This document shows positions 38,115 to 44,915 of a DNA stretch of 64,000 nt, one piece after another. Below the pieces are notes generated by a model. That model saw only the letters and a list, made by a program, of their open reading frames with translations, was not told the origin of the DNA and made no database searches. A program made the translations under genes and the position numbers. How positions within the stretch are numbered: the stretch's first letter is position 1; each line of letters begins with the position of its first letter. The DNA is from Alistipes sp. (lineage in GTDB: Bacteria > Bacteroidota > Bacteroidia > Bacteroidales > Rikenellaceae): contig JAGAPT010000022.1 in the NCBI GenBank assembly GCA_017623115.1, forward strand, positions 1 to 64,000, given 5' to 3'.

Positions 38115-39269
38115 TTATGCATTCTGTATATAATGCTGAATCATTTCTTTAATTTGCTCTTTTAAAATCAAAAGTTTGTCGTTCGATACTAGTCGTTCAA
38201 TAAACTTGGAATAATTACCGAATTTGTACTCTATCTGATTTGTTGTCAATATCTTCTTACTGCCTTTAGAAATGTCTTGTAACACCTGATATGATATGTC
38301 TTCGCTTTTTAATTCAAGACACAATGTCAATAATGTAAATATTATCTCTATTTCAGGTATAGCCAAGAAGTGCCTTTGTGGCATATTAATTTGTGGAAGA
38401 TTGAAGAATTGCTCAAGAGACCCAAACTTACTTCTATACTGATGGGTCTTATATTTACCAAATTTATCAATCTCTGTACCTGAAGGGAAGTGTCCTAATT
38501 GCTGCTTTAGATTCAAATACTCTTCTATTAGTTCTTCTTTAGTAACACTTCTATCACATAGAGGCGTATCTCCACACTCTTTTTGCAACTTCGTTAATGG
38601 ATACTGATGAAATGAATTATATGGTATAGTGGAATTATTCTTAATGTCTGTAGCTCTTGGTGTTCTGCCTAATAATTTGCGTATTCTAAGGTATTCATCT
38701 TTCAGTTGGTCTTCTGTGGGACGACTATTTTTAAGCCTCTCCCCAATGGAGCTTAAGAAAGAAGAATAATTCTGATATTGTTTGTTAATTTTATATCTAA
38801 GAGTTTTGTCTAATTCAGACAAAGTGGGGACATAGCCTAATCTATGTTTTATCAGTTCAAACTCCTTTATGATATCATAGTCATGTGTAATAGGTTTTAC
38901 AGATTGCATATTGGCAAGCTCGTCTACAAACAAAGAGCCTATATCATTGGCTTGAAATAATACTTCTTCGTTAATTAACAAAATAAAATTAGGTTTGGCC
39001 AATTTATATGCTTGATCGGTATAGCCAGCATGAGATATTACGGCACACCTATCTGCTTGGTAGAACTGTTTAGCAGCTAATACCTCCTGCACAGCGGAAA
39101 CTCCTTGTTTATGACTCCAATATTTACATTGAAAAATATACTTGGCACCATTGTAATATGCAACAATATCTGCTCCATAATCCGTAATGGGTGTTGCTTG
39201 AACTTTATTAAAACCGAGTTGCTTTAACTTTTCAATACACCTTTGCTCAAATAAGATTCCTTCATTCAT
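38115..39269 (-). CDS. Mrr-like restriction endonuclease with homing-endonuclease-associated repeats
   Basis: A 384-residue protein with two parts. Residues 1-110 are an Mrr/PD-(D/E)xK nuclease domain: FEQRCIEKLKQLGFNKVQ, the acidic D34 in ITDYGADIV and the QCK motif (47-49) in GAKYIFQCKYWS. Residues about 132-290 hold three repeats with the pattern LK..LG..P....ID....Y......FGS, for example QQLGHFPSGTEIDKFGKYKT and SKFGSLEQFF. These match the small DNA-binding repeats seen with homing endonucleases. The C-terminal 90 residues are unassigned. The gene is AT-rich, isolated, and lacks a methyltransferase neighbour, so a modification-dependent (type IV-like) or mobile-element-targeting nuclease is plausible. 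Confidence 0.7.
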   Translation of the reverse strand: MNEGILFEQRCIEKLKQLGFNKVQATPITDYGADIVAYYNGAKYIFQCKYWSHKQGVSAVQEVLAAKQFYQADRCAVISHAGYTDQAYKLAKPNFILLINEEVLFQANDIGSLFVDELANMQSVKPITHDYDIIKEFELIKHRLGYVPTLSELDKTLRYKINKQYQNYSSFLSSIGERLKNSRPTEDQLKDEYLRIRKLLGRTPRATDIKNNSTIPYNSFHQYPLTKLQKECGDTPLCDRSVTKEELIEEYLNLKQQLGHFPSGTEIDKFGKYKTHQYRSKFGSLEQFFNLPQINMPQRHFLAIPEIEIIFTLLTLCLELKSEDISYQVLQDISKGSKKILTTNQIEYKFGNYSKFIERLVSNDKLLILKEQIKEMIQHYIQNA

Positions 39270-39366
39270 TTATTACATTCATATATTATTGCGCTAAATT
39301 AGTAATAATTTTCTAAAAAGATGGATTAACTGCCCGAAAGATTAAACCTTCCCGGACAAAGGCTCT

Positions 39367-39387
39367 CTATACTTACAATGAAGCGAC
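39367..39387. repeat. Right copy of the imperfect 21-bp direct repeat
   Basis: Pairs with 38060-38080 and lies about 100 bp upstream of the Mrr-like gene's start. Confidence 0.45.
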
Positions 39388-39434
39388 CTCAATCGCAATA
39401 ACAAACTGATGTTTAACAAATAAAACTAAGAACT

Positions 39435-39851
39435 ATGGAAGTATTAACAATCGAACACAGCGCTTTTCAGCAGTTGATTAGCAAAATTGATGCAATGGAC
39501 GAGTTCATCCGCAAAGCCAAGTTAGAGCAGCAAGGTTCCCTCGACGATGATTGGGTTGATGGGCAGGCGGTATGCGAGTTTCTTTGCATCTGCGACAAGA
39601 CCCTACAACGCCTACGCAGTGCCGGCAAAATCACTTACAGCACCATCGGCAACAAGTATTACTATCAGATTGCCGAGATTAAGCGTTGCCTGCGGGTGAA
39701 ACGCAACCGACCGGATATCCCCGTATCGCTCGTCGATAGAGATTTTGTGCTCGACTTTGCGGCCTATTTGAAGGTCGATTACCACCTGCAAGCTAACTCC
39801 GCCGAGAAGTTGATGCGTATTCTTCAGGCGCATTACAACGATCTGTTTTAA
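39435..39851 (+). CDS. Excisionase-like helix-turn-helix protein
   Basis: A 138-residue DNA-binding protein of the kind encoded beside tyrosine recombinases in Bacteroidetes mobile elements. A short N-terminal helix (ISKIDAMDEFIRKAKLEQ) is followed by a MerR/Xis-type winged HTH: WVDGQAVCEFLCICDKTLQR, then LRSAGKITYSTIGNKYYYQI. A C-terminal helical domain of about 45 residues follows. It probably directs excision or regulates the element. The gene appears intact although the recombinase remnant downstream is not. Confidence 0.8.
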   Translation: MEVLTIEHSAFQQLISKIDAMDEFIRKAKLEQQGSLDDDWVDGQAVCEFLCICDKTLQRLRSAGKITYSTIGNKYYYQIAEIKRCLRVKRNRPDIPVSLVDRDFVLDFAAYLKVDYHLQANSAEKLMRILQAHYNDLF

Positions 39852-39861
39852 GAGCGGACTG

Positions 39862-40194
39862 ATGGCAAAAGATCCATTTTGCGATGTGCGCTTAAAGAAG
39901 GTCAAGAAGGACTGAGGCTACCTAACTCGCCATGAATTGGAGCTGATACTCAATTATAAACCAACAAAGAAGCGATTGGAAAAGGTGCGTGATGTCTTTG
40001 TGTTTTGTTGTTTTACGGGCTTTGATTACTCAACAACCGCATCATTGACCGAACAAAACCTTGTTTTGGCAGATGACGGCTCGATGTGGATTGCAACGCA
40101 CCGCGTTAAGACCGGTGTCGCATCAAAGGTCAAGTTGCTCGATATTCCACGCTCAATTCCGAAAAATAACAACTTAATCTCGGGCTTGGGGTAG
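39862..40194 (+). pseudogene. Tyrosine recombinase remnant with an in-frame TGA
   Basis: One continuous frame reads MAKDPFCDVRLKKVKKD, then TGA at 39913-39915, then GYLTRHELELILNYKPTKKR, VRDVFVFCCFTGFDY and DGSMWIATHRVKTGVASKV. This is the junction and start of the catalytic domain of a Bacteroides-type integrase. The TGA sits where CGA (Arg) would restore the usual ...D-R-G-Y-L-T motif. The N-terminal arm-binding domain and the C-terminal HxxR...Tyr part are missing. The element can no longer move by itself. Confidence 0.8.
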
Positions 40195-40212
40195 CAATTG
40201 AGAGATTTTAGC

Positions 40213-40220
40213 TATCTTTG
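40213..40220 (+). promoter_or_regulatory. -7 element of the queuosine transporter/queF operon
   Basis: A perfect TATCTTTG. It predicts a transcript leader of about 65 nt before the ATG at 40292. Confidence 0.55.
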
Positions 40221-40234
40221 CAACCGTAGTTCAT

Positions 40235-40290
40235 GCCATTCGAGTTTCTCAATGGCCGTGTATTCCAGAGCACCACGTAAAAAACGGGAG
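40235..40290 (+). promoter_or_regulatory. Structured leader, candidate preQ1-type riboswitch
   Basis: The leader has a strong hairpin (GCCATT, GAG, loop TTT, CTC, AATGGC at 40235-40256). After it comes a small stem CGTG/CACG at 40257-40277 enclosing a loop with UUCC...AGAGCAC, and then an A-rich tail TAAAAAACGGGAG just before the start codon. Small stem plus A6 tail resembles preQ1-I aptamers, and both downstream genes belong to the preQ1/queuosine pathway. The loop does not match the consensus well. Confidence 0.25.
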
Positions 40291-40291
40291 T

Positions 40292-40966
40292 ATGAAACAA
40301 AAAGTATCGGTTCTATTTATGCTGTTGGCCATCGTCTTTGTCGTGAGCCTGATTACAGCAAATCTTCTTGAGACAAAGGTTCTTAACTTCTTTAACATTA
40401 CCACCATTACGGCGGGAATGATCATCTTCCCCCTCTCATACATCATCAACGATTGTATTGTCGAGGTATGGGGGTTTAGGCGCATCACGCTGATTATATG
40501 GATTGCCTTTGTGATGAACTTCATCGTGGTAGCTATCGGCCTCATTGCGGTGCATCTGCCGGCAGCCGCCTACTGGAATGGAGAGGAGCATTTCAACTTT
40601 ATCTTCGGCTTTGCGCCTCGCATCGTGGTGGCAAGCCTCCTGGCATTCCTCTCCGGTTCCTTTACCAATGCCTACATCATCAGCAAGATGAAGATTCTGC
40701 ACAAAGGGAAGCGATTCTCGCTGAGAGCCATCGTATCCACCTTCGTCGGCGAGACGATTGATTCGATTATCTTCTTCCCGATTGCTTTTGGCGGCATCAT
40801 TGCATGGGGCGATTTGGTCGTCCTGATGGGAACCCAGATTATCTTGAAGTCGATGTGTGAGGTCGTCGTATTACCCGTAACCACACGGGTTGTTCGGCTG
40901 TTGAAACAGATTGAAGGCGAGGATGTCTACGACGACAACATCTCATACAACATCCTTAAATTGTAG
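40292..40966 (+). CDS. yhhQ: Queuosine precursor transporter (YhhQ family)
   Basis: A 224-residue inner-membrane protein with about six helices, of the VUT/DUF165 (YhhQ) family, which takes up preQ0/preQ1. Recognisable segments are VSLITANLLETKVLNF, TAGMIIFPLSYIINDCIVEV with the conserved ND and E, and STFVGETIDSIIFFPIAFGG. It is 36 nt upstream of queF on the same strand, so uptake and synthesis of the queuosine base are encoded together. Confidence 0.9.
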   Translation: MKQKVSVLFMLLAIVFVVSLITANLLETKVLNFFNITTITAGMIIFPLSYIINDCIVEVWGFRRITLIIWIAFVMNFIVVAIGLIAVHLPAAAYWNGEEHFNFIFGFAPRIVVASLLAFLSGSFTNAYIISKMKILHKGKRFSLRAIVSTFVGETIDSIIFFPIAFGGIIAWGDLVVLMGTQIILKSMCEVVVLPVTTRVVRLLKQIEGEDVYDDNISYNILKL

Positions 40967-41002
40967 GGAGATAAGGCACTGCCAGGTAGTCTTTAACAAC
41001 TG

Positions 41003-41464
41003 ATGAACATGGAAAATCTCGAACAACAGCTGTCGCTCTTGGGGAATAAGAGCTCCTACAAAGCGACCTATGCTCCGGAGGTGCTGGAGGCGTTTGACAA
41101 CAAGCATCCCGAGCATGACTATTGGGTACGTTTCAACTGCCCGGAGTTCACCTCTCTCTGCCCCATCACCGGGCAACCCGACTTTGCCGAGATACGCATC
41201 GGCTACATCCCCGACCGCAAGATGGTGGAGAGCAAGAGCCTCAAAATCTATCTGTTCAGTTTTCGCAACCATGGGGCATTCCACGAAGATTGCGTCAACA
41301 TCATCCTGAAAGACCTCATTCGGCTGATGGATCCCAAATACATCGAGGTTACCGGTCTCTTTCTACCCCGAGGCGGCATCTCGATTCACCCCTATGCCAA
41401 CTATGGCCGCCCCAATACTCCCTATGCAGAGATGGCGGCTCAACGACTTCTCACACACGAATAG
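41003..41464 (+). CDS. queF: PreQ1 synthase (NADPH-dependent 7-cyano-7-deazaguanine reductase)
   Basis: A 153-residue single-domain QueF that reduces preQ0 to preQ1 with NADPH. The catalytic cysteine is in [19 protein letters not shown], and the family motif [20 protein letters not shown] binds NADPH and substrate. C-terminal [15 protein letters not shown] is also conserved. Length matches the short subfamily. It is in the operon with the precursor transporter. Confidence 0.95.
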   Translation: MNMENLEQQLSLLGNKSSYKATYAPEVLEAFDNKHPEHDYWVRFNCPEFTSLCPITGQPDFAEIRIGYIPDRKMVESKSLKIYLFSFRNHGAFHEDCVNIILKDLIRLMDPKYIEVTGLFLPRGGISIHPYANYGRPNTPYAEMAAQRLLTHE

Positions 41465-41506
41465 AGGCTTTAGCGCAGGCTACCATCCTATCATTGACGC
41501 TTCATC

Positions 41507-41971
41507 ATGGAGACACTCATCACCCTTGCCACCGACTGGGGATACCCGGGTCTGTTTCTGGCTGCATTTGTAGCCGGCTCGATTCTCCCATTCAGTTCCG
41601 AGGCGGTGATGATTGCCTTGGTAGCCTTGGGGCTCTCACCCGTGGGATGTCTGCTGGTGGCCGCTGCAGGGAACACGTTGGGTGGCATGACCTGCTATTG
41701 GTTGGGGCATCAGGGGAAACGAGCGTGGTTCGAACGCATCGGCATCCGTCCCGAGCACCTCGACCGTGCCGAACGATTTGTGGCTGGCCGTGGGGCCTGG
41801 ATGGCACTCTTTGCCTTTCTGCCGACCATTGGCGAGGCAATTGCCGTCTTGCTGGGCATGATGCACAGCAACCCGCGTATCACGGTTGTGGCCATGTGGC
41901 TTGGCAAAGCGGCACGCTATGCCGTCATCCTCTACATCTACCTCTTTATCGAACAGCAGGTCATCGCCTAA
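41507..41971 (+). CDS. DedA/YqaA-type membrane protein
   Basis: A 154-residue membrane protein of the SNARE-associated/DedA superfamily, YqaA subtype. It has WGYPGLFLAAFVAGSILPFS with the conserved PFSSE, GNTLGGMTCYWLGHQG and FLPTIGEAIAVLLGMMH. Members act in lipid-carrier flipping or envelope homeostasis; the role of this one is unknown. It starts 42 nt after queF and ends at a terminator. Confidence 0.85.
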   Translation: METLITLATDWGYPGLFLAAFVAGSILPFSSEAVMIALVALGLSPVGCLLVAAAGNTLGGMTCYWLGHQGKRAWFERIGIRPEHLDRAERFVAGRGAWMALFAFLPTIGEAIAVLLGMMHSNPRITVVAMWLGKAARYAVILYIYLFIEQQVIA

Positions 41972-41977
41972 ACACAC

Positions 41978-42005
41978 AAAAGATGCCTATTGCCAGGCAT
42001 CTTTT
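41978..42005 (+). terminator. Terminator of the queF/DedA operon
   Basis: An 11-bp stem AAAAGATGCCT/AGGCATCTTTT with a 6-nt loop and following T run. Confidence 0.8.
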
Positions 42006-42060
42006 TTATTGCAAATGCTATCAACGCGCTTTACAACCATCGCCGACTATCCTTTTTTAG

Positions 42061-42090
42061 TTGTAATTTCAACGAAAATGCGTATCTTTG
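42061..42090 (+). promoter_or_regulatory. Promoter of the glucosaminidase gene
   Basis: TTGT at 42061-42064, 18-nt spacer, perfect TATCTTTG at 42083-42090, 24 nt before the ATG. Confidence 0.65.
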
Positions 42091-42114
42091 TCGCTATACG
42101 ATGTATTCGCAATC

Positions 42115-43128
42115 ATGATTTTTTCAAAAAACAGAATCGTTTTTCGGGGATTCTTCATCCTTTTGCTCGTGAGCTCGCTGCTGACCGCCTCGGCACAGAG
42201 CCGTCGCACACGCCAAACCCGCGAGGAGTATATCGAGCGGTATAAGCACATCGCCATCGACCATATGGAGCGTTACGGCATTCCCGCTTCAATTACCATG
42301 GCGCAGGGCATTCTCGAATCGGATTGCGGCAACAGTGCCCTCTCGCGCTCATCGAACAACCACTTCGGCATCAAATGCAAGCGCAACTGGACAGGTGCCC
42401 GAGCCTACCACGACGACGATGCCAAGGGGGAGTGCTTCCGAGCCTACTCCTCGGTCGAAGACTCCTACCTCGACCATGCCGAGTTCCTCGACCAGCAACC
42501 ACGCTACGACTCGCTCTTCGCCTACTCGGCTACCGACTACCGCTCGTGGGCCCGAGGGCTGAAGGCGGCCGGCTATGCCACCGCCCCCGACTATGCCGAG
42601 CGGCTGGTACGCATCATCGAGGAGTCGAAACTCTATCTCCTAGATCGCCCGAACGGCGACCGCCTCTACGCCAAGCGTGACGAGCAGTCCGACGAGTGGT
42701 TCACGGCCGAGAGCAGTGTCTCGACCGTCGTTACCGAGTCGGGTATCGACCCCGACAACTATCGGGTTACCATCAATGCCCACGAGGGGTACAACATCTA
42801 TGTAACCAATGGTGTGCACTACATCTTGGCCAAGGAGAATGACACGTTTGAAAATATCGGCTCGAAGTTCCGCATCTCGGCACGCAACCTGCGCAAATTC
42901 AACGATCTGAAAGAGCCTGCGGCACAGCCGATGACGGGCGAGGTGGTCTACATCGCTCGCAAGAAGAGTCGCTGGGAGGGAGTCGCTCCCGAGGCTCGCT
43001 GCCAGGAGGGCGATACGGCCTATGCCATCGGCCAGCGTTATGCCATCCGCACCCGCTCGATTGAGAAGCTCAACCGCCTCAACAAAGGAGGCGCACTGAC
43101 GGCCGGCAACCCGATCCGACTGCAATAA
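42115..43128 (+). CDS. Secreted glucosaminidase (FlgJ-like) with LysM domains
   Basis: A 337-residue peptidoglycan hydrolase. The signal is in MIFSKNRIVFRGFFILLLVS. The glucosaminidase domain (about residues 45-185) has IPASITMAQGILESDCGNSA with the catalytic Glu, then NNHFGIKCKRNWTG and LKAAGYATAPDYAERLVRII. Two LysM-like segments follow (ILAKENDTFENIGSKFRISA and EGDTAYAIGQRYAIRTRSI). It cuts the GlcNAc-MurNAc backbone. An upstream in-frame TTG overlaps the promoter, so ATG 42115 is preferred. Confidence 0.9.
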   Translation: MIFSKNRIVFRGFFILLLVSSLLTASAQSRRTRQTREEYIERYKHIAIDHMERYGIPASITMAQGILESDCGNSALSRSSNNHFGIKCKRNWTGARAYHDDDAKGECFRAYSSVEDSYLDHAEFLDQQPRYDSLFAYSATDYRSWARGLKAAGYATAPDYAERLVRIIEESKLYLLDRPNGDRLYAKRDEQSDEWFTAESSVSTVVTESGIDPDNYRVTINAHEGYNIYVTNGVHYILAKENDTFENIGSKFRISARNLRKFNDLKEPAAQPMTGEVVYIARKKSRWEGVAPEARCQEGDTAYAIGQRYAIRTRSIEKLNRLNKGGALTAGNPIRLQ

Positions 43129-43148
43129 ATCGATTGTTGACATAAACG

Positions 43149-43185
43149 AACACACGCCAATCGAGTTATTCGATTGGCGTGTGTT
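43149..43185. terminator. Bidirectional terminator after the glucosaminidase gene
   Basis: A 16-bp perfect stem, 43149-43164 with 43170-43185, loop GTTAT. Confidence 0.85.
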
Positions 43186-43208
43186 GCTGTAATCCCAAGA
43201 CTGCAAAT

Positions 43209-43559
43209 CTATTGCTTGTAATACTTGGCATTATATTCATCAGAAAGATACGGTCTTGTACCTTCATGATAAGTTAGGGTTTCCGTATAGGATACACCTT
43301 CGTAGACGAAGGTCGCAACAATCTTTGTTCCATTAAACGTGTATGTGCCTTGGTCTGCAGCCTCTCCCGGCTCGTTCACGTCGTAGATACATGTGCCGTT
43401 ACCATTAAATTGGTAGTAGTCACCCCATTCCGGATCTACCCATTTACCAACGATTTTGGGATCGCCACCCCCGTTGTCATCATCGCCACCACAGGCCGTA
43501 AAGCCAATCGTTGCCACAGCAAAGACCAGGCTCATCAAGAAAAGTTTCCAAATTTTCAT
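43209..43559 (-). CDS. Small lipocalin-like lipoprotein
   Basis: A 116-residue lipoprotein. MKIWKLFLMSLVFAVATIGF is followed by TACGGDDD, a lipobox cysteine and a Gly/Asp-rich spacer. The body, IVGKWVDPEWGDYYQFNGNG...GTYTFNGTKIVATFV, has the GxW opening and short beta strands of the lipocalin-like lipoproteins common in Bacteroidetes. ATG 43559 was chosen because the longer frame adds an unrelated stretch before the signal peptide. Ligand and role are unknown. Confidence 0.8.
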   Translation of the reverse strand: MKIWKLFLMSLVFAVATIGFTACGGDDDNGGGDPKIVGKWVDPEWGDYYQFNGNGTCIYDVNEPGEAADQGTYTFNGTKIVATFVYEGVSYTETLTYHEGTRPYLSDEYNAKYYKQ

Positions 43560-43672
43560 TGCATTAAAATTAAAAGGAAAAGAAAAATATATCAACGACA
43601 AAGGTAGAGCAAATTACACTCAACTACGCCGAACGGGTGTTGGATAAAATAGCACAGTTTGTCGTAATAAAT

Positions 43673-43900
43673 TCACACCTGCAACTTCGAAAAACACGCA
43701 TCACATTCCTCGATATAGCAATGAAAGAAATTTCGGCCAAGCAGCTGCGAGATGCGCAAAAGTTGCTGTGTATCGATACTTTGACGTTTGAAAATATCGT
43801 ACACATTGGAGCGATCACAATGGAGTTCACGGGCGAGCCAACTCACGGAACGCCCCTGCCGTTGCACTTCGGCCTTAATCAATTCGCCTATGTGTATCAT
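43673..43900 (-). CDS. Small XRE-like helix-turn-helix protein
   Basis: A 75-residue DNA-binding protein. The core IGELIKAEVQRQGRSVSWLA and RELHCDRSNVYDIFKRQSID form a lambda-repressor-like HTH, followed by TQQLLRISQLLGRNFFHCYI. Small proteins of this type are common in Bacteroidetes and may act as transcription regulators. ATG 43900 was preferred over TTG 43912. Target genes are unknown. Confidence 0.75.
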   Translation of the reverse strand: MIHIGELIKAEVQRQGRSVSWLARELHCDRSNVYDIFKRQSIDTQQLLRISQLLGRNFFHCYIEECDACFSKLQV

Positions 43901-44213
43901 TTCGTACTGCAACCCGATAAAAAGCGTGAAGCATTTCTCTGTTCGCCATCGAGGTCTTGGACTACCTAAGGAGCAGAATAGATGAAATGTTCACGCCGGA
44001 ATACAGCACGAACATCAACTCTTATTCCTTGCTCCTTTATCGAAAGTGTCCAAGTTCCGATAGCAAGAAAAAAAGCCAATGCGCTTTACAAATCGTATGT
44101 TTTGGACTCCGCAATGGAAGCCTCACAAGACAAAGATACAAAAAAATCGTCAAGAAGTCCGCTCTTCTCTAAAATAATCAGTAACTTTGTTCCATCAAAA
44201 AATAAGAAAGCCC
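43901..44213. other. Intergenic region without a supportable gene
   Basis: 313 bp. Short open frames on the plus strand lack start context and family features. The only signal seen is a TAACTTTG promoter element at 44182-44189 for the next gene. Confidence 0.5.
44182..44189 (+). promoter_or_regulatory. -7 element of the hypothetical gene at 44214
   Basis: A perfect TAACTTTG 24 nt before the ATG at 44214. Confidence 0.5.
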
Positions 44214-44891
44214 ATGGAGCACAGCCCTCTTCGTGAAGAAATTCTCGGTACAATCATTCGTAAATCGACCCTCAAGCAGCAGGTATTCGATAGCACTTTT
44301 TCAGCCTTCAACCTCTTGAAGGAGACCCTTTTGGAGATGGCCTCCGAGCTGGACGATGCCCTCGACGGGAAACTCGACCGCCGTGTCCGTCTCGAATACC
44401 GCGACCGCGGTAAATTCGAGGCCCAGTTGCAGGTAGCCAACGACATCCTCATCTTCCAGATGCACACCGATGTCTTCATCTTCGAGCCGACCCATGCCGT
44501 TTGGCAAAATCCCTATGTCGCCGAACAACGCGAAAACGGCTACTGCGGCGTGGTCAATATCTACAACTTCCTCTCCGACTCCTTCAAATTCAACCGCAAT
44601 GCCGACGAGGGTTACCTCATCGGTCGCCTCTTCATCAACCGCGAGGGATGTTACTTCATCGAGGGGAAGGGCGAGCATACGATGCAGGCCGACCGCTTTG
44701 GCCAGTGCGAGCTGAATCATGATACGCTCGTTCCGATTTTAGAGGAGGCCGTAGCCTATGCCCTCTCGTTCGACCCCTACATGCCCCATCTGGAGGTCAA
44801 CAAGCGCGTGACGGTCGACCAATTTAACACGAAGATGGATAACTCGAAGTTCGTGACGGGTAAACGCCTCGGTTTCGACTTCGACCTTTAA
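44214..44891 (+). CDS. Conserved hypothetical cytoplasmic protein
   Basis: A 225-residue soluble protein I cannot assign to a named family. It has a helical N-terminus (STLKQQVFDSTFSAFNLLKE and LEMASELDDALDGK), a central mixed region (FEAQLQVANDILIFQMHTDV, GYCGVVNIYNFLSDSFKFNR) and a C-terminal VNKRVTVDQFNTKMDN followed by GKRLGFDFDL. No signal peptide, membrane segment or metal motif is visible. Codon use is like the core genes. It precedes the DPP-IV gene by 24 nt and may be co-transcribed. ATG 44214 was taken at the start of the acidic-basic segment, downstream of the promoter. Confidence 0.7.
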   Translation: MEHSPLREEILGTIIRKSTLKQQVFDSTFSAFNLLKETLLEMASELDDALDGKLDRRVRLEYRDRGKFEAQLQVANDILIFQMHTDVFIFEPTHAVWQNPYVAEQRENGYCGVVNIYNFLSDSFKFNRNADEGYLIGRLFINREGCYFIEGKGEHTMQADRFGQCELNHDTLVPILEEAVAYALSFDPYMPHLEVNKRVTVDQFNTKMDNSKFVTGKRLGFDFDL

Positions 44892-44915
44892 TCAACCCCA
44901 TACACAGCACACACC

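Noticed and set aside
37905..38165. An 86-codon plus-strand open frame in the insertion edge
   Set aside because: It runs through the terminator hairpin at 38002-38028 and has no family-like content.
43982..44236. An 84-codon plus-strand open frame before the hypothetical gene
   Set aside because: It overlaps the promoter and start of the next gene in a different frame and lacks any domain-like pattern.
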